From Streptomyces griseicoloratus (GTDB taxonomy: Bacteria > Actinomycetota > Actinomycetes > Streptomycetales > Streptomycetaceae): a DNA stretch of 64,000 nucleotides. The stretch is taken from positions 186,001 to 250,000 of the forward strand of contig NZ_JACVQF010000184.1 in assembly GCF_014534645.1 (NCBI RefSeq), written 5' to 3'. The position numbers and the translations under genes were made by a program. Below are positions 16,805-27,615 of the stretch, in pieces; position 1 is the first letter of the stretch; each line of letters begins with the position of its first letter. Under the pieces are notes generated by a model, which saw only the letters and a program-made list of their open reading frames with translations, was not told the origin of the DNA and made no database searches.

Positions 16805-17728
16805 TCAGAAGCGGTACTGCTCGTCGTAACCCTGGCCCTGCGGCTGGCCGTTGCCCTGCTGCGGGTACGTCTGCTCCGGCGGGAGGGCGCCGCCGTACGG
16901 GTCGTCGGTGCTGCGCTGCTGCGGCACCCACACACCGCCGGGCGGGGTCTCGCCGTAGCCGCCGGTGGCGTACTGGTCCTGGGCGTAGCCCTGTTGGCCG
17001 TAGACCTGCTGGCCGGTGGCGTCGTAACCGGTGCCGTACGCGGCTTGGCCGTAGGTGTGCGTGCCGATGTACGGGTCGGAGTAGGCGGCGTACTGCTGCT
17101 GGCCCCCGTCGTAGCCGTAACCCTGCTGGCCGTAGCCGGAGTAGTCGTAGGCGTGGGACGGGTCGGCGGTCGGCGCGGCGGGCACCTGCCCGTCCTGTCC
17201 GCCGTAACCGGAGTCGCCGTACACGCCGTAGGAGCCCGTGTCGTCCGGCATGGGCTGCGGCTCGTAGACGGCGGTGGTCTCCGCGGCCGTGGGATCGGCG
17301 GGGCGGGCGGGGGTGAAGACGTCGTCGCGGTCGTAGTCGCCGTGGCCGTACGCGAGGCTGTCGTGGCCCGGGGCGCGGTGGTCGGGGCCGGGGTCGGCCG
17401 CCTCCAGCCCGGAGACCTCCAACGTCGGTTCCTGGCGGCCCGGTTCGGGCCGGCGGCGCCTGCTGAGGCCCGCCGGGGCGGAGACCGCCCAGCCGGCCGC
17501 GAAGCCGCGGCGGAACGACAGCGTGACGTAGGTCTGGCCGACGGCGAAGGCCGCCGCGCCGAGTCCGATGACGATGACGGACGGGATCAGCACGCCGACC
17601 ACGACGCCGAGGAAGCCGGCGAAGGCGAGCAGCCGCCAGCGCAGGCGCGCCTTGTACTGCAGCAGCACCTCACCGAGCAGCCACAGTGCGACGACGCCGA
17701 ACGCGATGTAGAGGACCGTCCAGCCCAT
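16805..17728 (-). CDS. membrane protein with Tyr/Gln/Gly-rich low-complexity tail
   Basis: 307 residues. Two or three hydrophobic helices fill the first ~75 residues (MGWTVLYIAFGVVALWLLGE, then LLAFAGFLGVVVGVLIPSVI). About 200 residues of low-complexity sequence follow, ending in repeats of YGQQGYG/YGYDGGQQQYAAYSD type. Such Tyr/Gly/Gln-rich segments resemble prion-like or phase-separating regions and are rare in soluble bacterial enzymes. ATG 17728 has GGGAGAGGGG upstream. It follows metF on the same strand after 56 bases and may be cotranscribed. No enzymatic motif is seen; function unknown. Confidence 0.82.
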   Translation of the reverse strand: MGWTVLYIAFGVVALWLLGEVLLQYKARLRWRLLAFAGFLGVVVGVLIPSVIVIGLGAAAFAVGQTYVTLSFRRGFAAGWAVSAPAGLSRRRRPEPGRQEPTLEVSGLEAADPGPDHRAPGHDSLAYGHGDYDRDDVFTPARPADPTAAETTAVYEPQPMPDDTGSYGVYGDSGYGGQDGQVPAAPTADPSHAYDYSGYGQQGYGYDGGQQQYAAYSDPYIGTHTYGQAAYGTGYDATGQQVYGQQGYAQDQYATGGYGETPPGGVWVPQQRSTDDPYGGALPPEQTYPQQGNGQPQGQGYDEQYRF

Positions 17729-17784
17729 GTACGCCCCTCTCCCAGTGGCCGCTACGCAGTGTGTCGTAAGTATGTGCGGCAGGT

Positions 17785-18717
<933 letters not shown>

Positions 18718-18829
18718 TTAGCCAGGGGGCGTCGGTCCCCCAACCGGAGGCGGGGTATTTGTCCGGATTATCTGTTTGTTGTCCACCCCTTGGACACATG
18801 CCCGAGGCACCCGGCCGGAGCGGCCGGGG

Positions 18830-19477
18830 CTAGGCCTGCCGCAGCCGCTTCGCGAACTCCGCCGCCGCCGCGCCGGGGTCGTCCGCGGCGGTGATCGCGC
18901 GGACCACGACGACCCGGCGGGCGCCGGCCTCCAGGACCTGGTCGAGGTTGCCGAGGTCGATGCCGCCGATGGCGAACCAGGGGCGGTCGGTGCCCAGCGA
19001 AGCCGTGTACCGGACGAGGTCCAGGCCGGGTGCGTGACGGCCCGGCTTGGTGGGGGTGGGCCAGCACGGGCCCGTGCAGAAGTAGTCCACGCCCTCCTGG
19101 ACGGCGGCGGCGGCCGCCTCGGACTCGGCGTGCGTGGAACGGCCGACGAGGACGCCGTCGCCGAGGATCGCCCGGGCCGCGGGCACCGGGAGGTCGCCCT
19201 GGCCGAGGTGCAGCACGTCGGAGCGGGCGGCGTGGGCGACGTCCGCCCGGTCGTTGACCGCGAGCAGCTTGCCGTGGCGCGCGCAGGCGTCGGCGAATAC
19301 CGCCAGGTGCTCCAGCTCCTCCGCCGCCTCCATGCCCTTGTCGCGCAGCTGCACGATGTCGACGCCGCCGGCCAGCACGGCGTCCAGGAACTCGGGCAGG
19401 TCGCCCTGCTCCTTGCGGGCGTCGGTGCACAGGTAGAGCCGGGCGTCGGCGAGCCGGGCGCGTGCGGTGTCGGTCAT
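18830..19477 (-). CDS. thiE: thiamine phosphate synthase ThiE
   Basis: Joins HMP-pyrophosphate and the thiazole phosphate to make thiamine phosphate. The 215-residue TIM-barrel protein contains [58 protein letters not shown] and WFAIGGID, all ThiE signature regions. ATG 19477 matches the usual start. The frame stays open for another 167 codons through the repeat array upstream, but that extension is Arg/Gly/Pro-rich and not ThiE-like. No TPP riboswitch is visible at this gene, unlike the thiOSG operon. Confidence 0.95.
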   Translation of the reverse strand: MTDTARARLADARLYLCTDARKEQGDLPEFLDAVLAGGVDIVQLRDKGMEAAEELEHLAVFADACARHGKLLAVNDRADVAHAARSDVLHLGQGDLPVPAARAILGDGVLVGRSTHAESEAAAAAVQEGVDYFCTGPCWPTPTKPGRHAPGLDLVRYTASLGTDRPWFAIGGIDLGNLDQVLEAGARRVVVVRAITAADDPGAAAAEFAKRLRQA

Positions 19478-19550
19478 CAGGTGGGTCCCCCCAGGTCGGT
19501 GACGTACGGGGTGTCCCCCGCCGTCGCGGCGTACGGGCCGCCGTGCAACG

Positions 19551-19999
19551 GCCCCTTGTGGCGGACGGGCCGCCGTGGCGGATGAGCGGGTCGCGGCATA
19601 CGGCCGCCCGCAGCGGGTGGACCGGCCGGCCACGGCCGAACGGCCCACAGCGGCAAACCGCCCACGCGGCGAACGGACCGCCTCGCGAACCGTCGCCGCA
19701 GCGAACCGGCCGCCGTGACGGACAACCCGCCGTGGCGGACCGGCACCGCAGCGCCACCGTCGCCCGGGCAGGCAACCCGCCGGCGCACCGGTGCGGCAGC
19801 CATCCCGCCACCACCTTGACAGACGGCCCACCGTGGCGGACCAGCCGCCGTGGCGAACGGGCGCCCTCGCGCACCGGCACCGCAGCGGACCGGCCGCCGC
19901 AGCGCACCCGCCGCCCGGGCAGCAGTCGCCCCGGCGCACGGCCCGCCGAGCGGAGCCGTCGCCGTGGCAGACGGGCACATCGGCGAACGGGCGCGAGGC
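19551..19999. repeat. degenerate ~17-bp tandem repeat array upstream of thiE
   Basis: The gene-free region 19478-20090 is dominated by about twenty imperfect 16-17-base units whose plus-strand consensus is near CGGCCGCCGTGGCGGAC. Clear units read GGCCCACCGTGGCGGAC, CAGCCGCCGTGGCGAAC, CGGCCGCCGTGACGGAC and CGGCACCGCAGCGGAC. Most units end in GAC/AAC/CAC. The copies are too diverged and too close-packed for CRISPR. The array lies between the thiE start and the convergent end of the Rv2175c-like gene, so it forms the thiE upstream region. Confidence 0.75.
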
Positions 20000-20090
20000 C
20001 CGATCCGTCGTGGCGGCCGGTGCCGGTGCGGGCCGCGGCGGCGCGGGCGGAGTGGGGCTTCGTGGCCCGCGCGCCGGGCGGTGTGTCAGG

Positions 20091-20456
20091 TCAGACGGCG
20101 AGCGCCTGGGCGCGGCGCTTCACCTCCGTGCCGCGGTTCTCGCTCAGCGCCTGCGCGGGGGTTCCGGGCAGGGACGGGTCGGGCGTGAAGAGCCACTCCA
20201 GCATTTCCTCGACCGTGAAGCCGTCGTCCCGCAGGAGCGTCAGAGTGCCGGTCAGGCCCTTGACGACCTTGTCCCCGTCGATGAACGCGGCAGGGACGTG
20301 CAGCGCGCGGTTCTCACCGCGGCGTACGGCGATGAGCTGGCCCTCCTTGACCAGCTGCCGTACACGGGTCACCTCGACGCCCATCATCTCGGCGATGTCG
20401 GGGAGGGTGAGCCAGGCAGGGACGAGAGCATCGATCTTCGTGTCAATCTCGGTCAC
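20091..20456 (-). CDS. Rv2175c-like DNA-binding protein
   Basis: 121-residue protein with an N-terminal helix-turn-helix ([20 protein letters not shown]) followed by [19 protein letters not shown] and an acidic/aromatic C-terminal domain. This layout matches actinobacterial Rv2175c-family regulators, reported as DNA-binding substrates of a Ser/Thr kinase in mycobacteria. GTG 20456 is preceded by GGAG; upstream codons in frame are low-complexity. A PASTA Ser/Thr kinase is encoded 4.3 kb away, so a functional link is possible but only inferred. Confidence 0.87.
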   Translation of the reverse strand: MTEIDTKIDALVPAWLTLPDIAEMMGVEVTRVRQLVKEGQLIAVRRGENRALHVPAAFIDGDKVVKGLTGTLTLLRDDGFTVEEMLEWLFTPDPSLPGTPAQALSENRGTEVKRRAQALAV

Positions 20457-20533
20457 GTCTCCAGCCTGCCATCCCGCACCGACAGTCGGAAGCCGGACCC
20501 GTCCGGGCAGGTCGGACGCGTCGCGCCCGGCCG

Positions 20534-21784
20534 CTACGCCGTGGCCGCCTTCAGCGGCCTGGCCGGATCGGCCAGCAGCCGCGGGTCCATCGCCGTACCG
20601 GCCTCGATCAGGCGTCTGCCCTGGGCCAGATCCCGGGGGCGGCCCACCGCCAGCAGGGCGACCAGGCGGTGGTCGCGCAGCCAGCAGACGCTCCAGGCGG
20701 GGCCGGCGGGATCCCCGCGCCACAGGATGGTGTCGGCGGACGTGTGGTGCCCGGCGTACTGGACGAAACGGCCGAACTGCTCCGACCAGAAGTACGGCAC
20801 GGGGTCGTAGACCGCCGGGGCCACGCCGGCGGCGGCGCCGACGATGTTCGCGGCGACCGTGCGCGGGCCCTGGAGGGCGTTGTCCCAGTGGTGCACGAGC
20901 AGCCGCTCGCCGTAGCGGCCGGAGGGGAAGGACGCGCAGTCGCCGACGGCGTACACGTCCGGCGCGGAGGTGCGCAGGCGGTCGTCGGCGAGGACCTCGC
21001 CGTGGGCGCCCAGCTCGATGCCGGAGCCGGCGAGCCAGGCGGTGGCGGGCCGGGCACCGATGCCGACGACGACCGCACCGGCGGGGAGCCGCGAGCCGTC
21101 GTCCAGGACGACCTCGCCGGGTTCACCGGGCTCGACGCGCTCCACGCGCGCGTGGGTGCGCAGCACGGCACCGGCATCGGCGTACCAGGCCCTCATCGGG
21201 GCGGCGACCTCGGGGGGCAGCGCCCCGGCGAGGGGCCGGTCGGCGGCCTCCACGACGGTCACCGCGCAGCCCGCCTCGCGCGCGACGGTGGCGAACTCGG
21301 CGCCGATCCAGCCCGCCCCGACGACCACGATGTCGTGCTGCCGGGCGAGGACCGGGCGCAGCCGCTCGGCGTCGTCCAGGGTGCGCAGCAGATGGACGCC
21401 CGGGACGCCCTCGGTGCCGGGCAGCCGAATCGGTTCCGCGCCCGTGGCGAGGACGAGGACGTCGTAGGGCACGGGCCCGGCGGAGGTGTCGAGGACGCGC
21501 GCGTCGGGGCGCACGCCGAGCGCCTCGCAGCCGAGCCGCAGGTCGATGCCGAGCGCCTCGAAGTCGACCTCGAAGGCGGATCCCTCGGCCGTGCCGAGCA
21601 GCACCGCCTTGGAGAGCGGGGGCCGGTCGTACGGCTGGTGGGGCTCGGCGCCGATCAGTGTCACGGTGCCCGTGAAACCCTGCTCCCGCAGGGCGACCGC
21701 GGTCTGCACGCCGGCCATGCCCGCGCCGACCACGACCACGCGCCGGCCGGCGGGCTCCGCCCGTTCCTGCGTCTGCTCGCTCAC
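20534..21784 (-). CDS. FAD-dependent oxidoreductase, ferredoxin/rubredoxin reductase-like
   Basis: 416-residue pyridine nucleotide-disulfide oxidoreductase fold without the redox disulfide. It has an FAD-binding VVVVGAGMAGVQTAVALREQ, QPYDRPPLSKAVL typical of BphA4/ferredoxin reductases, NAD-binding IVVVGAGWIGAEFATVAREAG, and the second FAD motif DVYAVGDCA. It would move electrons from NAD(P)H to a ferredoxin; no ferredoxin or P450 gene is adjacent. GTG 21784 is used; in-frame starts up to 21823 are possible. Confidence 0.9.
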   Translation of the reverse strand: MSEQTQERAEPAGRRVVVVGAGMAGVQTAVALREQGFTGTVTLIGAEPHQPYDRPPLSKAVLLGTAEGSAFEVDFEALGIDLRLGCEALGVRPDARVLDTSAGPVPYDVLVLATGAEPIRLPGTEGVPGVHLLRTLDDAERLRPVLARQHDIVVVGAGWIGAEFATVAREAGCAVTVVEAADRPLAGALPPEVAAPMRAWYADAGAVLRTHARVERVEPGEPGEVVLDDGSRLPAGAVVVGIGARPATAWLAGSGIELGAHGEVLADDRLRTSAPDVYAVGDCASFPSGRYGERLLVHHWDNALQGPRTVAANIVGAAAGVAPAVYDPVPYFWSEQFGRFVQYAGHHTSADTILWRGDPAGPAWSVCWLRDHRLVALLAVGRPRDLAQGRRLIEAGTAMDPRLLADPARPLKAATA

Positions 21785-21863
21785 CTGATCACCATAGACA
21801 CCTGACGAATCACCGGTCAGCAAGCGCGTTCAGTGAACTGCTCCACACCGCGCGGCAGCGCCG

Positions 21864-22205
21864 TCACTCGGCGATCTCCTCGACGACGCTCGTGCCGCGG
21901 CCCGGCTGCGACTCCCACTCCCAGGTCTCCTCCAGGCGCACCCGCCCGTCCGGCAGGTCGACGACCGTCGACACGCAGTGCCCCGACGACGTGCTGCCGT
22001 CGGTCTTCAGCTGCACGTACCGGAAGTCGAGCCGGTCGCCGTCCCTGGTGCCCACGAGCCGGCCGCGGACCACGTCCCCGCCCTCGTACTCGGCCCAGAT
22101 CGCGCCGTCCTGCTCGTGGTAGGCGAACCGGGTGCGCGTGCCCACCTGGCCGGGTGCCTGGTCGGCGACGGGGGCGAGGACGAGACCGTCGAGTGAACGT
22201 GCCAC
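21864..22205 (-). CDS. small lipocalin-like beta-barrel protein of unknown function
   Basis: 113 residues predicted as mostly beta strands, with RTRFAYHEQDGAIWAEYEGG, VVRGRLVGTRDGDRLDFRY, GHCVSTV and RVRLEETWEWES. Proteins of this pattern are sometimes labelled N-acetylglutamate synthase in databases, a transferred name with no acetyltransferase motif here to support it. GTG 22205 has GGGAG about ten bases upstream. It is divergent from the TPP-riboswitch-thiO operon, with only about 55 bases between its start and the riboswitch. Confidence 0.72.
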   Translation of the reverse strand: MARSLDGLVLAPVADQAPGQVGTRTRFAYHEQDGAIWAEYEGGDVVRGRLVGTRDGDRLDFRYVQLKTDGSTSSGHCVSTVVDLPDGRVRLEETWEWESQPGRGTSVVEEIAE

Positions 22206-22261
22206 GGGCGGAGGCTCCCTTACTGAGACGTACGGCGTCGGGCTAGGGTGGCCAACGTAAA

Positions 22262-22354
22262 GCACTCGCGGGAGCCCGGACGCACCGGGCTGAGAGGGAG
22301 GCTGGCGGCCTCCGACCGTACGAACCTGATCCGGGTCATGCCGGCGAAGGGAGG
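22262..22354 (+). promoter_or_regulatory. TPP (thi-box) riboswitch
   Basis: Classic thi-box: GGGCTGAGAGGGAG (22287-22300) in the pyrimidine-sensing arm, then CCTGATCCGGGTCATGCCGG (22325-22344) and GCGAAGGGAG (22344-22353). The 3' strand of the closing stem runs into GGGAGGGG, the Shine-Dalgarno of thiO (ATG 22367). This fits TPP-dependent occlusion of translation initiation for thiO-thiS-thiG. Confidence 0.95.
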
Positions 22355-22366
22355 GGCTGGACGCCC

Positions 22367-23544
22367 ATGTCGTCTCCACCGTCGTCACCGCGTACGTCGG
22401 ACGTCCTCGTCGTGGGGGGCGGGATCATCGGTCTGGTCACGGCCTGGCGGGCCGCGCAGCACGGGCTCGCCACCGCCGTCGTGGACCCCGAACCGGGCGG
22501 CGGGGCCGCCCAGGTGGCGGCCGGGATGCTCGCCGCCGTCACGGAACTGCACTACGGCGAGCAGACCCTGCTCGCCCTGAACCTCGCCTCCGCCCGCCGC
22601 TACCCGGACTTTGCGGCCGAGCTGACGGACCTGACGGGCCACGACCTCGGCTACCGCCGGTGCGGCACCCTCGCCGTCGCCCTGGACGCCGACGACCGGG
22701 CCCACCTGCGGGAACTGCACGCGCTGCAACAGCGCTCGGGCCTGGAGTCCGAGTGGCTGGCGGGGCGTGAGTGCCGGCGCCTGGAGCCGATGCTCGCGCC
22801 CGGCGTGCGCGGGGGGCTCAGGGTGGACGGCGACCACCAGATCGACCCCCGGCGCCTCGCCCGCGCGCTCGTGGCCGCCTGTGAGCGCTCCGGCGTCGTC
22901 CTCCACCGGACGCGGGCCGGCCGGCTCACCGTCGCCGGGGGCCGGGCCACCGGGGTCGTGACGGCCGACGGCACCGCGCTGGCGGCCGGGCAGGTGGTCC
23001 TGGCCGCGGGCAGCCTGAGCGGGCGGCTCGCGGGCGTCCCCAAGGACGTGCTGCCTCCGGTGCGGCCGGTCAAGGGGCAGGTGCTGCGGCTGACGATGCC
23101 CCGGTCGCACGGTCCGCTGCTGAGCCGGACCGTGCGTGCCGTGGTGCGCGGCAACCCGGTCTACCTGGTGCCCAGGGAGAGCGGCGAACTCGTCGTCGGG
23201 GCCACCAGCGAGGAGCTGGGCTGGGACACGACGGTGACCGCGGGCGGCGTGTACGAGCTGCTGCGCGACGCCCACGAACTGGTGCCCGGCATCACGGAGC
23301 TGCCCCTGACCGAGACCCGGGCAGGACTGCGCCCCGGCTCCCCGGACAACGCGCCGCTGCTCGGTCCGACCGGGCTGCCGGGGCTGCTGCTGGCCACCGG
23401 GCACTACCGCAACGGCGTGCTGCTGACACCGGTCACCGGCGACGTCATGGCGCACGTCCTGACCACCGGCGAACTCCCCGACGAGGCCCGCCCGTTCACC
23501 CCCCGGCGCTTCGGCGCCGCCGCCGCACTCATGGAGCAGCCCGC

Positions 23545-23548
<4 letters not shown>
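22367..23548 (+). CDS. thiO: glycine oxidase ThiO
   Basis: FAD enzyme that oxidises glycine to the imine used for the thiazole ring of thiamine. The 393-residue protein has the N-terminal FAD motif DVLVVGGGIIGLVTAWRAAQ, the DAO-family regions VKGQVLRLTMP and VYLVPRESGELVVGATSEE, and the C-terminal GLLLATGHYRNGVLLTPVTG. The overlap with thiS (ATGA at 23545-23548) indicates coupled translation. The TPP riboswitch immediately upstream controls the operon. Confidence 0.95.
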
Positions 23549-24547
<999 letters not shown>

Positions 24548-24741
24548 CCCTGCGCTGTGCCGCCGTTGGGTCTCCCACCCGCGCACCACCCGTTTCCAGT
24601 CGGCCAAGAGGTGGGCCTCGCCCGTGGGAGTTCCACGCCGTCGGCGGCCGCCCGGCCGCGCCCGGGCGTGGGAAGCGTCACAGGTCCGCTGCAGTAGCCG
24701 TCCGATCCCCGTCGTGGACGCGGCGTGTCGGCGGTGGCTCG

Positions 24742-24757
24742 TACACTCACCTGCGTG
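24742..24757 (+). promoter_or_regulatory. -10 element placed for leaderless transcription of the PASTA kinase gene
   Basis: TACACT at 24742-24747 ends seven bases before the GTG at 24755, the spacing expected when transcription begins at the start codon itself. No convincing ribosome binding site lies before this GTG. The -35 region is weak. Confidence 0.5.
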
Positions 24758-26680
24758 GACACGACCCTTCAGGACCCTCTGGTCGGGCAGGTGCTCGACG
24801 GCCGGTACCGCGTCGACGCGCGGATCGCGGTCGGCGGGATGGCCACGGTCTACCGGGCCGTGGACACCCGCCTGGACCGCGTGCTCGCGCTGAAGGTGAT
24901 GCACCCGACGCTCGCGGCCGACGCCACGTTCGTCGAGCGGTTCATCCGCGAGGCGAAGTCGGTGGCCCGCCTCGACCACCCCAATGTCGTACAGGTGTTC
25001 GACCAAGGGGCCGACGGGGCGTACGTGTACCTGGCCATGGAGTACGTCTCGGGCTGCACCCTGCGCGACGTGCTGCGCGAGCGCGGGGCGCTGCGGCCGC
25101 GGGCGGCGCTGGACATCCTGGAGCCGGTGCTGGCCGCGCTCGGTGCCGCGCACCGGGCCGGGTTCGTGCACCGGGACATGAAACCGGAGAACGTGCTGAT
25201 AGGGGACGACGGCCGGGTCAAGGTCGCCGACTTCGGGCTGGTCCGCGCCGTGGACACGGTGACCAGCACCACCGGGGCGGTCCTCGGCACCGTCTCCTAC
25301 CTCGCCCCCGAGCAGATCGAGCAGGGCACCGCGGACCCGAGGGTCGACGTCTACGCGTGCGGCGTCGTGCTGTACGAGATGCTGACCGGCGGCAAGCCGC
25401 ACGAGGGGGACTCCCCCGCCCAGGTGCTCTACAAGCACCTCCACGAGGACGTGCCGCCGCCCTCGGCCGCCGTCCCGGACCTGGCGTACGAACTGGACGA
25501 GCTGGTCGCCTCGGCGACCGCGCGCAACCCGGAGGTCCGTCCGCACGACGCCGTGGCGCTGCTCGCGCGGGCCCGTACGGCACGCGGGGCCCTGAGCGCC
25601 GGGCAGCTGGACGCGGTGCCGCCGCAGGCGCTCAGCGCGGAGCACGACAACGCCGAGGACCGCACGAGCGTGATCCCGCGCGCGCTGACGATGCCCCGGC
25701 CGCTCCCCGTGAACGAGGACGGCGAGGACCCCGCGGACGGGGTGCACCGCACCAGCAGGCTGGACACCCCGCCGCCGTCGCGCCGCCGGCCGGTGCTGCG
25801 GCGCGGCCCGCTGGCGGTCGTCGTGGCCGTCCTGCTGGTGCTCGGCGCCGGTACGGGCATCTGGTACATCAACTCCGGCCAGTTCACCAAGGTGCCGCCG
25901 CTGCTGTCCAAGACCGAGGCGCAGGCCCGGGACCGGCTGGCGGACGCCGGGCTGGACGTCGGCAAGGTCCGCCACACCTACAGCGACACGGTCGAGCGCG
26001 GCAGGGTCGTCAGCACCGACCCCGGGGCGGGCGCCCGCATCCGCAGGAACGACTCCGTGTCCTTCACGATCTCCGACGGCCCCGAGACCGTGAAGGTCAC
26101 GGACGTGGGGAGTTACAAGCTGGACCGGGCACGGACCCTGCTGGAGCAGGACGGGCTGGAGCCGGGCATGGTGACCCGGGCGTTCGACGAGGACGTACCG
26201 AAGGGCTTCGTGATCTCCACCGAGCCGGCGGCGGGCACGAAGGTGCACGCGGGCTCGGCGGTCGCCCTCGTCGTCAGCAAGGGCGCCCCGGTGGACGTGC
26301 CCGACGTCACCGGTGACGACCTGGCGGACGCGCGGGCCGAGCTGACGGAGGCCGGCCTGAAGGTGAAGGTCGCGGCCGAGCGGGTCAACTCCGAGTACGA
26401 CGCCGGCCGGGTCGCCCGGCAGACTCCGAACGCCGGCGGCCGGGCCGCCGAGGGCGACACGGTCACGCTCACGGTGTCGAAGGGCCCGGAGATGGTCGAG
26501 GTCCCGGACGTGGTCGGTGACAAGGTGGACGACGCGAAGCGCAAGCTCCGGGACGCCGGTTTCGAGGTGGACGAGGACCGCGGTCTGCTCGGACTGTTCG
26601 GCGACACCGTCGACGGCCAGTCCGTGGACGGCGGGGACACGGCACCCAAGGGTTCGACGATCACCATCAGGATCCGGTGA
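24755..26680 (+). CDS. PASTA-domain Ser/Thr protein kinase
   Basis: 641-residue eukaryotic-type membrane kinase. The N-terminal kinase has a glycine loop VGGMATVYRAVD, catalytic Lys47 in LALKVMH, HRDMKPENVL (Asp141) and ADFGL (Asp159). A Pro-rich juxtamembrane linker and one transmembrane helix near 355-375 (PLAVVVAVLLVLGAGTGIW) follow. Four extracytoplasmic PASTA repeats, each opening with a PxV/PxL-type motif (VPPLLSKTEAQAR, VPDVTGDDLADA, VPDVVGDKVDDA), complete it. PASTA kinases sense peptidoglycan fragments or lipid II. It is followed by endonuclease IV after 37 bases; a functional link is not evident. The main PknB near dacs/pbpA is elsewhere, so this is a second PASTA kinase. Confidence 0.94.
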   Translation: MDTTLQDPLVGQVLDGRYRVDARIAVGGMATVYRAVDTRLDRVLALKVMHPTLAADATFVERFIREAKSVARLDHPNVVQVFDQGADGAYVYLAMEYVSGCTLRDVLRERGALRPRAALDILEPVLAALGAAHRAGFVHRDMKPENVLIGDDGRVKVADFGLVRAVDTVTSTTGAVLGTVSYLAPEQIEQGTADPRVDVYACGVVLYEMLTGGKPHEGDSPAQVLYKHLHEDVPPPSAAVPDLAYELDELVASATARNPEVRPHDAVALLARARTARGALSAGQLDAVPPQALSAEHDNAEDRTSVIPRALTMPRPLPVNEDGEDPADGVHRTSRLDTPPPSRRRPVLRRGPLAVVVAVLLVLGAGTGIWYINSGQFTKVPPLLSKTEAQARDRLADAGLDVGKVRHTYSDTVERGRVVSTDPGAGARIRRNDSVSFTISDGPETVKVTDVGSYKLDRARTLLEQDGLEPGMVTRAFDEDVPKGFVISTEPAAGTKVHAGSAVALVVSKGAPVDVPDVTGDDLADARAELTEAGLKVKVAAERVNSEYDAGRVARQTPNAGGRAAEGDTVTLTVSKGPEMVEVPDVVGDKVDDAKRKLRDAGFEVDEDRGLLGLFGDTVDGQSVDGGDTAPKGSTITIRIR

Positions 26681-26717
26681 CCGCGGGCACGGTCCGGGCG
26701 CATGACACCCTTGACGG

Positions 26718-27596
26718 GTGAACAGTCAACAGTCCGCCCTCCCCCGCAACCCCGTCGGCGGCCACGTCCCCGTGGCCGGCGGCCTGCACTCCGTGGGCCT
26801 GTCGTACGCGCACGAGCTGAAGGCCGAGGCCGTGCAGGTCTTCGTCGCCAACCCGCGCGGCTGGGCCACGCCGGCCGGCAACCCGCAGCAGGACGAGGCG
26901 TTCCGCGCGGCCTGCGCGGCCGGGTCGATCCCCGCCTACGTGCACGCCCCGTACCTGATCAACTTCGGTTCGCACACGGAGGCGACGGTGGAGCAGTCGG
27001 TCCGGTCGCTGCGGCACTCGCTGCGCCGGGGCCGGGCGATCGGGGCGCTCGGGGTGGTCGTGCACACCGGCAGCGCGACCGGCGGACGGGAGCGGTCGGT
27101 GGCGCTGAAGCAGGTGCGGGAGCACATGCTGCCGCTGCTCGACGAGCTCACCCACGACGACGACCCGTACCTGCTGCTGGAGTCGACCGCCGGCCAGGGC
27201 GCCTCCCTGTGCTCACGGACCTGGGACTTCGGGCCGTACTTCGAGGCGCTGGACGCCCACCCGAAGCTGGGCGTGTGCCTGGACACCTGCCACATCTTCG
27301 CCGCGGGCCACGACCTGACCGGCCCGTCCGGCATGCACCAGACCCTGGACCTGCTGGTGGACACGGTCGGCGAGGGCCGGCTGAAGCTGGTCCACGCCAA
27401 TGACTCCAAGGACGTGGCCGGCGCCCACAAGGACCGCCACGAGAACATCGGCGCGGGTCACATAGGGGAGGACCCGTTCCGGGCGCTGATGACCCACCCC
27501 GCGACGGAGGGCGTTCCGCTGATCATCGAGACGCCGGGCGGCAAGGAGGGGCACGCGGCGGACGTGGAGCGGCTGAAGAAGCTGCGCGACGGCTGA
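26718..27596 (+). CDS. nfo: deoxyribonuclease IV (AP endonuclease)
   Basis: Base-excision repair enzyme cutting at abasic sites; TIM barrel with a trinuclear zinc centre. The 292-residue protein carries NPRGWATP, VHAPYLINFGS, VVHTGSATG, LLLESTAGQG, the hallmark GVCLDTCHIFAAGHDL, LKLVHANDSKD and the zinc-binding DRHENIGAGHIG, followed by PLIIETPGG. Length and motifs are standard for Nfo. GTG start. It converges with the molybdoenzyme gene 19 bases downstream. Confidence 0.95.
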   Translation: MNSQQSALPRNPVGGHVPVAGGLHSVGLSYAHELKAEAVQVFVANPRGWATPAGNPQQDEAFRAACAAGSIPAYVHAPYLINFGSHTEATVEQSVRSLRHSLRRGRAIGALGVVVHTGSATGGRERSVALKQVREHMLPLLDELTHDDDPYLLLESTAGQGASLCSRTWDFGPYFEALDAHPKLGVCLDTCHIFAAGHDLTGPSGMHQTLDLLVDTVGEGRLKLVHANDSKDVAGAHKDRHENIGAGHIGEDPFRALMTHPATEGVPLIIETPGGKEGHAADVERLKKLRDG

Positions 27597-27615
27597 GGGC
27601 CGGGGCCGGGAGGCG

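Noticed and set aside
19478-19978. 167-codon N-terminal extension of ThiE
   Set aside because: The extra frame crosses the tandem-repeat array, is Arg/Gly-rich and unlike any ThiE; ATG 19477 gives the normal 215-residue enzyme.
19551-19999. CRISPR array
   Set aside because: Units are ~17 bp, contiguous, without unique spacers, degenerate, and no cas genes are nearby.
21864-22205. N-acetylglutamate synthase call for the small beta-barrel protein
   Set aside because: No GNAT or amino-acid-kinase motif is present in the 113 residues; the name appears to be a propagated misannotation.
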